In this document: positions 36,816 to 46,442 of the stretch, in pieces
How the letters are laid out: each line of letters begins with the position of its first letter
Numbering within the stretch: the stretch's first letter is position 1
Assembly: GCF_018709685.1 (NCBI RefSeq)
Contig: NZ_JABDHQ010000002.1
Span: forward strand, 124,001-188,000
DNA: 64,000 nt
Reading direction: 5' to 3'
Source of the DNA: Akkermansia muciniphila
GTDB taxonomy: Bacteria; Verrucomicrobiota; Verrucomicrobiia; Verrucomicrobiales; Akkermansiaceae
Notes under the pieces: generated by a model
Told to the model about the DNA's origin: nothing
Databases searched by the model: none
What the model saw: the letters and a program-made list of their open reading frames with translations, nothing else
Program-made: the position numbers and the translations under genes

Positions 36816-38447
36816 CTACCACATCCGGGCTCGTCTGCCGCGCCCGCCGTCATTCCCTGGGCCGTGGAGCAGACCGTGGGACCACGCTTCCGCAAAGGTC
36901 CGCGCGGCATCCGCCGTATGGGAATGTCCGTCATGTACGGGGCTTTCCGCCACGGCGCCTCCCGCGCCGGGCGGCCTGGACCGGTACAGCTCCAGATGCT
37001 CCACCCCGCCCGGTTCCTCTCCCCCGCGCCCGTTGCGCATCCTTTCCTGGGTGCGGGCATGGAAGAAACTGCGCTCCAGCAGTTCCCGCAGCGTATTGAT
37101 GCCGCGCCAGACGTCCGTTGTCCTGGGAACGACGCGCACATTAGCCAATCCAAGCCGCGCCATGCTCTCCACGTAGGAAACGCCGTGGGCATCCCTCCGC
37201 GCGGCATCATGCGGCAGCAGGTGGGCCGTCACCGTCACGCCGTGCCGCTTCTCCCATTCCCTCATTTTTTCCACGTAATGGGCCAGGGGCTCCTGGCTGG
37301 CGGCATAATGGTCCAGCCAGTGGAAACTGTCCCCCAGCACCTGCACCAGCCAAATGGCCGTATGGTCGCTCAGGCCCAGGTCCCACGCCGTGAAGGACGG
37401 GGCTTCCGGCTCCGCCTGAAACTCCATCCCCACGCGCCCCTGTTCCCGGAGGGCCATGATGCGGCTGCCGTAAATGCTGCCTTCCTCCCCGGTGGCAAAC
37501 GCCTCCTGCGGCGTTCCGGGGTACTCCTGCTTCATGGAGGCTCCCATCACGCGGGCCATCCGGGCGTACCATCTTTTCTGCCCCGCGTCCAGCACCACCC
37601 CGGTGTCCCGCTCCAGGGAAAGGAAATACTCGTCCAGCTCCCGGCTCCATCTGCCGCGCCCGGGCAAGGTGTATTCCTCCTGGTCAAACCAGCTGAAAAA
37701 GAAAAACCGGAAGTCCAGCGGAGACAACTCGCCCTTGCCCATGTTCTCCATGGCTTGGCGCGTCAGCTCGTAATTCACGCCGTACCGCCCCCCTTCATGG
37801 GTGCTCTCCTTCAGGATAAAACCGCCGGGGGGCACCGTATTGATCGCCCCCGTACGTATTTCCCTGGCACGCCACGGGGCATGCACGGAAACGTGCGCCA
37901 GCTCGGAGACGTGCAGGAACTGCATGGTGCCGCCGCGCAGGTTCGTTCCCACGCGCACATCGCTTCCGTTGGCAAAAGCCAGACGGGTGCGCGCAGACGT
38001 ACAGGGACGCCATACCCCCTTTTTCTCCACGCCGGAGAGGCTTTTGATTCTCTCTCCCAGCCGGGCCAGGGCCACATCCATCGCGGAAGGATTGGGCGGA
38101 ACGTAATCCAGATGGTCCCAGGCGAAGTGCAGCTTGGCAAGCTTCTGCTGGGCGTCCGGCAGGCTTTTGTCAATGATGCCGCAGTGGAAATTGGACCGGA
38201 ACAGGCTCATATCCAGCATCAGCATGGCCACATACGTGGAAATGCCAAGCTGGCGGGCCTTCAGGATGTCGTTCCTGTACCACAGCCGCTCATGAAGCCG
38301 CCGCTGCGCCCTGTTCAGGGAAAAACGCTGGAGCTGCCCCGCCTTGTTCTCAATCCAGTACAGGTGTTCCAGCCGCCAGAGCTGGCTGGACAGCACGGAC
38401 CGCCACGGCAGGCTCCAGGACTCCGTCAGATGATCAGAAGTTTCCAT
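36816..38447 (-). CDS. Phage-type terminase large subunit, all catalytic motifs intact
   Basis: 543 residues. TerL is the DNA-packaging motor: an N-terminal ATPase and C-terminal RNase H-like nuclease. Visible in order: adenine-binding Q motif LNRAQ (about 45), variant Walker A KARQLGIST (about 63-71), Walker B in FLHVSELAHV (about 180), coupling motif ESTHEGG (about 213), nuclease acidic residues in TAWDLGLSDHT (about 355), LPHDA (about 411-415) and HTADAAR (about 509-515). No frameshift or stop. Its start overlaps the end of the 1728-codon gene by 14 bases. It is the last gene of a three-gene unit with no small terminase, portal or capsid nearby. Gly/Arg-rich stretches lie near the C-terminus (about 470-540). 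Confidence 0.88.
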   Translation of the reverse strand: METSDHLTESWSLPWRSVLSSQLWRLEHLYWIENKAGQLQRFSLNRAQRRLHERLWYRNDILKARQLGISTYVAMLMLDMSLFRSNFHCGIIDKSLPDAQQKLAKLHFAWDHLDYVPPNPSAMDVALARLGERIKSLSGVEKKGVWRPCTSARTRLAFANGSDVRVGTNLRGGTMQFLHVSELAHVSVHAPWRAREIRTGAINTVPPGGFILKESTHEGGRYGVNYELTRQAMENMGKGELSPLDFRFFFFSWFDQEEYTLPGRGRWSRELDEYFLSLERDTGVVLDAGQKRWYARMARVMGASMKQEYPGTPQEAFATGEEGSIYGSRIMALREQGRVGMEFQAEPEAPSFTAWDLGLSDHTAIWLVQVLGDSFHWLDHYAASQEPLAHYVEKMREWEKRHGVTVTAHLLPHDAARRDAHGVSYVESMARLGLANVRVVPRTTDVWRGINTLRELLERSFFHARTQERMRNGRGGEEPGGVEHLELYRSRPPGAGGAVAESPVHDGHSHTADAARTFAEAWSHGLLHGPGNDGGRGRRARMW

Positions 38448-41400
38448 GTTCGTCCACCAGTTCCTTCAGCAGGGCGCCCTCGCCCGTCATTCCCCTCAGG
38501 GCCTCCGTCCCCTTGTCCAGGGGCAGGCGGTACGCCAGGGGATCGTTCAGCACGTGGGAGACAAAGCGCAGAGCCTGCACCATGACGGGGTCAAGCAGGT
38601 CCAGCCTGCCGCGCAAATAACTTTCCCGCACGCCCAGCTCCTCATACAGCCGGATGACGTCCTCCATGAAGCATCCCACGGCCTGTTCCCTGTTCCACCA
38701 GAAGCGTTCCTGCGCATCCGCATCCCCCAGCGTTTCCAGAATCCGGCCCAGGGACCGCGCCCGGCTCTCCCTCGCGGTCTCCGGAGTGGGCTCCTCTCCG
38801 GCCCCCGTAAAGCACTCCAGTGGAATATAGGAATCCCGTCCGGCACCCGCGGGCAGACCGTGCCTGTCCAGATAGGCACCGTTCCACGCATGCACCACGT
38901 ACGGAGCGCGCGCCTGCCGCACGGGGCTCTCCGGAATGCCCGGCATCAGGCGCACGGTATGCCCCGGGTCGTCCGGGTCACGGTAAATCACGCAATTGGC
39001 ATACATCGCGCGCGCCTCCTCCGGATCAGGCAGGAAGGGGAGCATGCCGCCCCTCACTTCATCCTGCCGATGGTCCAGGACATCAATCAGGGTGGCGGCT
39101 TCATCCAGGGGGACCTCCCGGCTCCACCACGCGGGCACCCCCTCGGGAACCGCGGCGGAATCAATGCGGTAAGTTTTGCCCCGCCAGACGATGCCGGACT
39201 CCGCTGCTTCCGGGCGGTCCGCAAAGTTGCGCCTCACCTCGTCCAGCGTCTCCACCGCACGGACCACGTCCGGACGGCTGCGCCACGCGGCAGGGGCAGC
39301 CACGCCGCGCCTGACGGAAAACTCCTCCTCCACATAGGAGGGAGCATCCAGAACGGGCTCCGGGAGGGGGTCGCCCATCGCGGACAGGGAAACGCCTTTA
39401 GCCCGCAGGGTTCCGTGCCCGGCCCGGAACGGGCGCTTCACCAAATGCAGGTACAGGCCGGGATGCTCCGGATCCGCACGCCATGAATTCAACTGGGGAA
39501 ACTCCCGGAGCGCCCGGGCCAGTTCCGCCATGCGGTGTTCCGCCAGCCGCTCCATCCGGCGCGTTGAGCCGCCGCCGTATCCATCCAGTGCAGCCAGGGC
39601 GCGCACCAGGTCTTCCTTCACGTGGTCCGGGGCCGTAGATAAAAGCCTCCCGGTCATCAGGCTGTGGGCATACCTTTCCATCATGGGGAGGCGCACCTCC
39701 GCGCCGCCGGCATTCCAGGCGCGTTCCGCCCGTATCCGGTCGTTCATCCCCACGGTTTCATGAAGCATGCCCATGAACTCGGCAGTCTCCGGCCCCTCCT
39801 TCAGCGTTTTCTTCAATTCCGCGGCACGGAGCACCAACCCCTCAAGGGGTTCAGGAGCCCTGTCCGGACTTGCGGCCCCGTAACGCGCCCATGAAGCTAC
39901 CGTTTCCGGAACGGCGTCATGATCCAGATGTGCAAAGAAGTACTCTTTGGAAAGCTGGGACAGTTCTTCAATCAGTTCCGTCTCTCCCGGCAGCTTCCGG
40001 CGCCGCGGCACACGGCCCAGGCGCTTCAGCATCTCCCACGCGCCCTCCGGAGAGAGCTGGTCCGTGCGCATCAGCCGGTCCCAGACAACCTCCGCCTTGT
40101 CCTCAATCAGGGCCAGGGGGTTGTCCGTGTTATGGAGGCGCAGCCGGTGCATCACCAGCCCCTTGGCCGTGGGAACGGGCATATTGTCCGCATCCACCCC
40201 CAGCCGCTGCGCCTCGCCCACATACTTGCCGTGAATGTCCATGCGTTCCTTCAGGGCATCCGGGCTCATCAGCGTTTCAGCGGCTACGCGTCCCCTGCCC
40301 GTCACCTCCAGGCGGTCACCGGAGCCCACGGCCCCGCGCACGCCGTAACCGGCTTTCAGCATATCCGCCACCGCCATGGACGACAGGCTGTCGTACAGGC
40401 AGGAGAGACGTTCCCCATGCGCGTTTTCCAGCCCTGAAGTCAGCCGCAGGTAGTTGGTATCCCATTCCGGATGCCCGCTGCGGGCATGCCACTCCCAGCT
40501 CCGGATCAAATCCTTCTTGGCCGTGCAGGCCGGGGAAAACATCATGGAGACATGGGCCATCAGGTCCGCCCCGGCAGCCTCCCGCGAAGGGTGCCAGTCC
40601 GACCACCTGCCGTTGGGGTATTTCACCCTCCACAGCCTTTCTCCTTCCCTGTTTCCGCGCGATGACTGGAACAGGCGCGGCGTCAGGCGCGACAGGTTCT
40701 CCACCGCCTTCTCCGTACCCGGATAGACGCGCGGCGCGGCCTGCGCCGGCCCGGCATCCAGACGTGAAGCATCCAGAACGGAGGCATACCGGGCCACATG
40801 CTCCGGCTCCACTTCCAGAAAGCGGGACAGCAGCCGGCCATAGCTCTCCACCGGCGTATAGCCGCGCCCCACATGAACGTCAAACTCCTTCATGTTGGGA
40901 AGCACCTGGAACAAACTGTTCACGTCCGCCTGGGTTCCCCACACAAAACGGTTCATTTCCCGCAGTTCCGGACTCACCCCGTGGCGCTCCCGGTCCCCCA
41001 GGGAAGCCATCATGGAACTCATCCGGGACAGGGCGGACGGAAGCCCGTCCGGTCCGGAAGCCTGTTCCAGCAGCTCCGGAGCGCGCAGCAGGGCGCTGCC
41101 TTCCTCCAGCCAGCGGCGCGCCCTGGAGCAAGCCTCCCCGTTACGGCAGAACGACTCCCACAAACGAAGGGCCACATGGGCGGACACCTCCTCATGGGAA
41201 GCGCCGTGCACCCGCTCCATCACCCCCTCATAAACATTCGCGCGCGTCCGGCGGTCCATCTCCACCGTAAGAGCATCCCAATCCGTGCCGGAAAAGCCCG
41301 CGCCGCGGCCGGCTTCCTCCGGATAAGCCAGCAGCAGCATCCTATACGGACGGTAGGCGCGCCTTTTGAGCCTGTCTTCCACAAACGCCCGGCGCAAGCC

Positions 41401-43620
41401 GTCCGCATGCACGTCATAATCCGCCGCATTCCTCAAACGCCACGGAATTTCCCGGCCGTTCCTGTTCCGGGCCAGCCCCAGGTCTTCCTCCTCCATACGG
41501 CACAGGGCCTCATACCAGGAGGAAAGGGCCTCCTCCACGGAATGGCGGCCCTGCGTCCTCTTCATTTCCACGCCGGGCGCGGGGTCCGCCTCATAAACGC
41601 GCCGTCCGTCCGCCCCGGCGGATTCTCCCACGCGCGGCAATCCGGCCCGCAGCAGCCATTTGGTCCTGGCCTCCGCATGGTCCGGGTGCGGAAAAAGCTT
41701 CTTCAACACCGCTTCCGCCTCCGGAAAATCCCTCATCTTCCAGGGCTTCGTCCGGACGGGGGAAGGCATTTCCAGAAAATCCCGCACGTCCTGCTCCGTC
41801 CTTAAAAAGGGTTCTCCGGCCTCATCCAGCACACGGGACCATTCCATGGCCTTCCGGGAAATGTACAGGGACCCCCACAGGGGGGAATCACGCAGGGACT
41901 TTTGGAGCAGCTCCCCGGCGCGGCGTACGTCCTTCTCCCGCAGGATGCGGGCCGCCGCTTCATCCGGAATGCCGAACGCCTTCAGCGGCGCGCCATCACC
42001 CAGCAGCGTTCCGGCATGGCGGAAATGGTGGAGGGAAGCCTTCCCGGCTCCAATCAGCAGGAAGGGCATCATCATGGCGGCCTCCCTCAACTGGTCGTCC
42101 AAGGATACCTGCCTTTCCCTCCAGCCTTCCCAATCCACGCCGGACTCCTTGCCCGTAGCCGCTCCCACGCCTTCCTGAACCACCATGGGCGTCAGCTCCA
42201 TCAGCTTGTTCTCCGCCGCCATCTTCACGGCATCAGCCGCCATGGAGCCCGTTCCGGAAAGAACCGCCCCCATGCCGCCGGAGGCGGATCTCACGGCCCG
42301 GAAGGCGCGCATTCCCTGCCCCAGCATACGCTGGCCCAGCTTCGTCATCCCGAAGGAAAGCAGGGTATTTATCCCCCCGGACGCCACGGCCCCGCCCATC
42401 TGCGCGTCAAACACGCCTTCCGGATTCATGCGGCGCGCATCCGCCATATGACGCCCCGTTTCCCCGGCCATCAGAACGCCCAGCCCCGCCGGGCCGCCAA
42501 ACGCCAGCGCCGTGGACGCGCCCTGCTGGGCCATGTCCACCAGCAGTTCCCGGAACCAGGGGGCATCCTTTCCTCCGCGCAGGGGGGCGAACTCCATCCT
42601 GGCAAAATTCCGCAGCTCCTCAAAGCTTCTGGAATACCTGTCCAGCGTCTCCTTCTCACTTCCTTCCGGGAGGGTCCAGGCCGCACCGTTCACGGCCAGC
42701 TGGACCACATTCTCCGCCATCTCCGCCGCGCCGCGCTTCAGCGCCCTTCCCAGGGCATCCCGGAAATCGGGGCGGGAGCGCAGGCTGGAGGCCATCATGC
42801 GGTATACCTTCTGCCGGTCCCCCTCCTCCAGCGACGCCAGGCAATCCACGGCACGCACCACATCCGGAACACCGGCGGCTACCTTCCGGTTCACTTGCAC
42901 GGCGGGGAAATCTCCCGAGGCGGGAGCTTCATTGGCTAGCAGCCCCTCCAGCCCCTTCCGGATCATTCCGGCGGCATCTTCCAGCCGGTTCCTGTCATCC
43001 AGGGCATCGGACACGGCCCGGTTCTTCAATTGTTCCGCTACGGCCTGCAAATCCTCCGGCCAGGCGGAAACGGCCTTCCGGAGCCGTTCATCCGGAGCCT
43101 CCCTGTTTCCGGCCAGCGTCCGGTCATACTCCTCCTGATACAGTTCAAACAACGTTTCCCGCTGGGAAAGGCGCACCTGGTTGTGCATGGAGACGGCCAC
43201 AAACAATTCGTCATCAGACTTGCCGGACGCGCCGTACTGCCGCGCCACCTGCTCCCGTATTCCCTTCCAGTCCCGCCGGATGCGTTCACGGGGAATCTCC
43301 CCTGAATCCGCCACCCAGGACTGCATCACGCATGCGGCCACCCGCTCCCGGTCAGCCGTTCCCGCCGGATACACGGCTTCCGCCTTGCGCCTCACTTCCA
43401 GGGGAATCGTCATCACGTCCCCCGTCAGCACGCTGTTCCAGTATTCTTCACGCGCCGCCGCCTCACGCTCCGGGCTCTCCCGCGTGCCGTAAGCTTCTCC
43501 GGAGGGCCCGGTCACTGCCGGAGCGGAACTTTCCTCCCTGTGCACGGGAGCCCTTTCCGGTGCTCCATCTTCCAGCGGCAGGGTTCCTGCCTTTTCCCGA
43601 TTCATCTCATTTTCCATCAT
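38434..43620 (-). CDS. Giant phage-like protein, probable internal/ejection protein
   Basis: 1728 residues in one uninterrupted frame. I recognise no catalytic family. The composition is helical, rich in Arg, Glu and Ala, with no signal peptide. Residues about 305-490 form a Gly/Ala-rich hydrophobic belt (STALAFGGPAGLGVLMAGETG, GGAVASGGINTLLSFGMTKLG, GGMGAVLSGTGSMAADAV) resembling membrane-inserting segments of phage ejection proteins. Near residue 1000, RLWRVKYPNGRWSDWHPSREA resembles a small module found in very large phage proteins. Its start (ATGATGG) overlaps the upstream TAA by one base, and its end overlaps terL by 14 bases. An internal virion protein is the best guess. Function unproven. 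Confidence 0.6.
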   Translation of the reverse strand: MMENEMNREKAGTLPLEDGAPERAPVHREESSAPAVTGPSGEAYGTRESPEREAAAREEYWNSVLTGDVMTIPLEVRRKAEAVYPAGTADRERVAACVMQSWVADSGEIPRERIRRDWKGIREQVARQYGASGKSDDELFVAVSMHNQVRLSQRETLFELYQEEYDRTLAGNREAPDERLRKAVSAWPEDLQAVAEQLKNRAVSDALDDRNRLEDAAGMIRKGLEGLLANEAPASGDFPAVQVNRKVAAGVPDVVRAVDCLASLEEGDRQKVYRMMASSLRSRPDFRDALGRALKRGAAEMAENVVQLAVNGAAWTLPEGSEKETLDRYSRSFEELRNFARMEFAPLRGGKDAPWFRELLVDMAQQGASTALAFGGPAGLGVLMAGETGRHMADARRMNPEGVFDAQMGGAVASGGINTLLSFGMTKLGQRMLGQGMRAFRAVRSASGGMGAVLSGTGSMAADAVKMAAENKLMELTPMVVQEGVGAATGKESGVDWEGWRERQVSLDDQLREAAMMMPFLLIGAGKASLHHFRHAGTLLGDGAPLKAFGIPDEAAARILREKDVRRAGELLQKSLRDSPLWGSLYISRKAMEWSRVLDEAGEPFLRTEQDVRDFLEMPSPVRTKPWKMRDFPEAEAVLKKLFPHPDHAEARTKWLLRAGLPRVGESAGADGRRVYEADPAPGVEMKRTQGRHSVEEALSSWYEALCRMEEEDLGLARNRNGREIPWRLRNAADYDVHADGLRRAFVEDRLKRRAYRPYRMLLLAYPEEAGRGAGFSGTDWDALTVEMDRRTRANVYEGVMERVHGASHEEVSAHVALRLWESFCRNGEACSRARRWLEEGSALLRAPELLEQASGPDGLPSALSRMSSMMASLGDRERHGVSPELREMNRFVWGTQADVNSLFQVLPNMKEFDVHVGRGYTPVESYGRLLSRFLEVEPEHVARYASVLDASRLDAGPAQAAPRVYPGTEKAVENLSRLTPRLFQSSRGNREGERLWRVKYPNGRWSDWHPSREAAGADLMAHVSMMFSPACTAKKDLIRSWEWHARSGHPEWDTNYLRLTSGLENAHGERLSCLYDSLSSMAVADMLKAGYGVRGAVGSGDRLEVTGRGRVAAETLMSPDALKERMDIHGKYVGEAQRLGVDADNMPVPTAKGLVMHRLRLHNTDNPLALIEDKAEVVWDRLMRTDQLSPEGAWEMLKRLGRVPRRRKLPGETELIEELSQLSKEYFFAHLDHDAVPETVASWARYGAASPDRAPEPLEGLVLRAAELKKTLKEGPETAEFMGMLHETVGMNDRIRAERAWNAGGAEVRLPMMERYAHSLMTGRLLSTAPDHVKEDLVRALAALDGYGGGSTRRMERLAEHRMAELARALREFPQLNSWRADPEHPGLYLHLVKRPFRAGHGTLRAKGVSLSAMGDPLPEPVLDAPSYVEEEFSVRRGVAAPAAWRSRPDVVRAVETLDEVRRNFADRPEAAESGIVWRGKTYRIDSAAVPEGVPAWWSREVPLDEAATLIDVLDHRQDEVRGGMLPFLPDPEEARAMYANCVIYRDPDDPGHTVRLMPGIPESPVRQARAPYVVHAWNGAYLDRHGLPAGAGRDSYIPLECFTGAGEEPTPETARESRARSLGRILETLGDADAQERFWWNREQAVGCFMEDVIRLYEELGVRESYLRGRLDLLDPVMVQALRFVSHVLNDPLAYRLPLDKGTEALRGMTGEGALLKELVDEHGNF

Positions 43621-44918
43621 TACTTGCCTTCCTTTCCCTTGTTCATATCCCTGAATCCCACCCAGCCCTCATCCTGAAGCCGGTTTTCCTTTTCAAAAAC
43701 TTTCTCAAGCTCCGCCTCAGGCTGCTGCGGGGCTCTTCTGACCGCCTCCATCAATTCCATCTGGACGCGTTTCCATTCCTCCACGGCGCGCGCGTCCTCC
43801 GATGGCCCCCAGGCTCCGCTGCGGAACAGGGAGGACAAGCGGCGGGAAGCCGCGCGGCGCGTCTCCTGCGGAACCTGCATCATCACCTCCCGCCTCCGGA
43901 GGAGCCTTTCCACCTGCGGAGCAGGCAGCCCGGAAGTAGCCACTTCAATCATGGCGTCCGCATCCCCCTCCCCACCGCAATCCTCATCAACCAGGCAGGT
44001 CATGCGGCACAACAGTCTATCGTCCTCCGGTACGCTGACGCCGGAAAACTCCGCCTCCCGCCTCCGGTCCCGGGACTCCGTATAACGCCTCAATTGCCCG
44101 GAACTGATCAAGCCGTACTTTTCCGCATTCGCCAGCCCTTCATCCCGGAGCAGGCCTCCCCCGGACACCGTGCGCGCCACGGATTCCGCATAACGCCGCT
44201 TCAGCTCTCCATACGCCGTAACGGCCTCCTGCGCCACTTTCCTTTCCTCCGGGGTCTGCGGCGGTTTCCCGCCACCGGAAACAAGACGAACCGCCCGGAC
44301 CGGATCGCGCCGCACCTCCTGCACCGCCTGGTTCAGGGCCACGCGGCTGCGGGCATCCTCCACCATGCGGGCGGCCTCCTCCCCGGTCACAAAAACGCCG
44401 CGGCCTTCCTCAATCCTGCGTTCAGCCAGTCCGGCCTCTCCCTGCTCCACGGCGTATTCCACCCCTCCGGTCCAGGCCCGCCGCGCTTCCTCCAACTGCC
44501 CCAGGCGGGACATCTTCTGCAAATAAATGCTTCCGGCAGACTCCAGATTCTCCCTCGCCAGCTCCACCCTCTCCCGTACCGGAGCGGACATCCTGCCGGG
44601 CAGATAGGAGGGAAGCCGCTCCGCGAGCGCCTTTTTCCATCTTTCCTGAACGTGCTCCGGCTCCCCCCCGGCCTCCAATTCCCGCATCACGTCCTGTTCA
44701 AAACGGTACAGGCCGTTGCGGGCCTCCGCCCACTGTCCGGCGTCCCTCACCTCCTGCATCTCCTTCACGGCGGTTCCCGCCGTTCCGGCCAGTTCCATCA
44801 CGCCCGCAGCCAGGTTCCGCACTCCGGCGGCCTGCGCTTCAAACGCGTTCAACGGAACCACGCCGGACAAATCCGGCGCCACATGCAGCATCCCAAAATC
44901 CTGTATTCGTATAGCCAT
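43620..44918 (-). CDS. Helical phage-like protein at the head of the terminase unit
   Basis: 432 residues from the ATG at 44918 (MAIRIQDFGMLHVAPDLSG; AGGCCATTAAAG upstream is a possible ribosome site). A longer frame to 44966 adds 16 residues. Almost entirely predicted helix and coiled coil: an Ala-rich stretch near residues 30-60 (AGVRNLAAGVMELAGTAGTA), then long charged helices (RRRREAEF-type, EAELEKVFEKENRLQDEG). No catalytic motif seen. Size and composition fit a smaller internal virion protein paired with the 1728-residue one, but homology is not established. Stop and next start overlap as TAATG. Confidence 0.6.
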   Translation of the reverse strand: MAIRIQDFGMLHVAPDLSGVVPLNAFEAQAAGVRNLAAGVMELAGTAGTAVKEMQEVRDAGQWAEARNGLYRFEQDVMRELEAGGEPEHVQERWKKALAERLPSYLPGRMSAPVRERVELARENLESAGSIYLQKMSRLGQLEEARRAWTGGVEYAVEQGEAGLAERRIEEGRGVFVTGEEAARMVEDARSRVALNQAVQEVRRDPVRAVRLVSGGGKPPQTPEERKVAQEAVTAYGELKRRYAESVARTVSGGGLLRDEGLANAEKYGLISSGQLRRYTESRDRRREAEFSGVSVPEDDRLLCRMTCLVDEDCGGEGDADAMIEVATSGLPAPQVERLLRRREVMMQVPQETRRAASRRLSSLFRSGAWGPSEDARAVEEWKRVQMELMEAVRRAPQQPEAELEKVFEKENRLQDEGWVGFRDMNKGKEGK

Positions 44919-45032
44919 CTTTAATGGCCTCCAAGCTAGGAAGGGGACGGAAGGCCCGGCATCCATTCCAAACCGTTACCGTCCGGCACTTGCCTCTTGC
45001 CAAAACCGGACCGTTCCAACACAATCAGCCCC

Positions 45033-45824
45033 ATGCCCCGCATCCGTTTCACCGCCGCGTACGATGGACGCCCGTACCTGGGCTGGCAGAGCCAGCCGGG
45101 GGGCCGTACCGTACAGGATGTCCTGGAACGCGCCTTTTCCGCCCTCTTCGGCTCTCCAGTCCGCATCCACGGTTCCGGCAGGACGGATGCCGGCGTGCAT
45201 GCCCTGGGCCAGGTTTTTCATGTGGACGCGCCGGATACCCACCGCATTCCGGCGGACAAATGGCCCACCGCCCTCAACACCCGCCTTCCCCATACCATCC
45301 GGGTCATGCACGCGGAATACGCAGCCCCCGGCTTTCATGCCAGGTTCAGCGCCGCCGGAAAAACCTACCGCTACTGCATCTCCCGCGCGCGCATCCTCAG
45401 CCCGTTTGACGCGGGGCTGGCCTGGCACCGTCCGCTAGCCTGGAGCGTGGAAACCCTGGAACAAGCCGTGCTCCTTTTTACGGGAACGCATGACTTCAGG
45501 GCCTTCGCGGCCCTTCGCGGCAATGAACCGCGCCCCATCCCGGAAGACCACTTCCGCCGCACGATCACGCGGGCGCAAGTGGAGCAAAAGGGAGACCACG
45601 TCTTCATCACCTTCACCGGAACGGGCTTCCTCTACAAGATGGTGCGCCTCATGGCAGGCGCCGCCCATGAAGCGGCCAGGGGGAAAATCACGCTGGACGA
45701 GCTGGCGCGCCTCATCAACTCTCCGCGCCCGCAGGATAAAAGCCCGTTCTGCGCTCCGCCGGACGGCCTCACGCTGATGCGGGTCCACTACCCGGCGGAA
45801 CCCCAGGAAAACCGGCCTAAATAA
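45033..45824 (+). CDS. truA: tRNA pseudouridine(38-40) synthase
   Basis: 263 residues from the ATG at 45033 (the frame extends to 44997). It isomerises U38-40 in tRNA anticodon arms. Start RIRFTAAYDGRPYLGWQSQPGGRTVQDVLE and the catalytic Asp in GSGRTDAGVHALGQVFH are typical. FHARFSAAGKTYRY and FTGTGFLYKMVRLMAG complete the fold. It is convergent with nadD, 20 bases apart, and divergent from the terminase unit. Confidence 0.96.
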   Translation: MPRIRFTAAYDGRPYLGWQSQPGGRTVQDVLERAFSALFGSPVRIHGSGRTDAGVHALGQVFHVDAPDTHRIPADKWPTALNTRLPHTIRVMHAEYAAPGFHARFSAAGKTYRYCISRARILSPFDAGLAWHRPLAWSVETLEQAVLLFTGTHDFRAFAALRGNEPRPIPEDHFRRTITRAQVEQKGDHVFITFTGTGFLYKMVRLMAGAAHEAARGKITLDELARLINSPRPQDKSPFCAPPDGLTLMRVHYPAEPQENRPK

Positions 45825-45844
45825 GCCAAAGACGGCCCGCAGCC

Positions 45845-46420
45845 CTATCTCCGTTTCACGCCGTACAGACCCTCCCGCCGGATCAGCGCCTCCACCTCCG
45901 GATTCAAATGAGGCACCGGACATACGCCCGCGCGCAGGTCATGCCGCACGCGGGTGGAGGAGGAGGGTTCATCCCCCTCAATAAAAACGGCGCGCACCCC
46001 CTCCCTGGGGAGAGGCTCGCCGCCGCGGTGGTACACAATAAACGTCACCAGTCCGGCCAGATGCTCCCAGCGGCCCCACTGTTCCAGGGAATCCCACTGG
46101 TCCTTTCCCATAAGCCAGAAAAGCTCCGCTCCGGGATAACGCTCCGCAGCGCACTCAGCCACCCTCCACGACCATGAGGGAGGGGGAAGAGTCAAATCCG
46201 TACGGTCCAGCACAGCCCAGTCCAGCCCCCGGAGCGCCAGCTCAATCATCCGGCAGCGCTGGTCATCCGTTACGGCGGGAGCCTGCTCCTTCAACGGAGA
46301 CAAGGAACACGGCATGAACAGAACGCGGTCCAGCCCGCAATAGTCACGGGCATGGGCGGCCACGCGAACATGCCCCTCATGCACGGGATCAAACGAACCG
46401 CCGAAAATGCACAATTTCAC
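45845..46420 (-). CDS. nadD: Nicotinate-nucleotide adenylyltransferase
   Basis: 191 residues. It adenylates NaMN to NaAD in NAD synthesis. The nucleotidyl transferase motif CIFGGSFDPVHEGHVRVA (GSFDPxHxGH) starts the protein; LFMPCSLSPLKEQAP, LFWLMGKDQWDSLEQW and the SSSTRVR phosphate-binding motif follow. It lies 22 bases downstream of the M23 peptidase gene on the same strand. Confidence 0.95.
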   Translation of the reverse strand: MKLCIFGGSFDPVHEGHVRVAAHARDYCGLDRVLFMPCSLSPLKEQAPAVTDDQRCRMIELALRGLDWAVLDRTDLTLPPPSWSWRVAECAAERYPGAELFWLMGKDQWDSLEQWGRWEHLAGLVTFIVYHRGGEPLPREGVRAVFIEGDEPSSSTRVRHDLRAGVCPVPHLNPEVEALIRREGLYGVKRR

Positions 46421-46442
46421 CGTCCGTCATTCATCAAAAACA

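Noticed and set aside
36705-45032. Attachment-site direct repeats flanking the terminase unit
   Set aside because: I compared both flanks by eye and found no repeat longer than chance.
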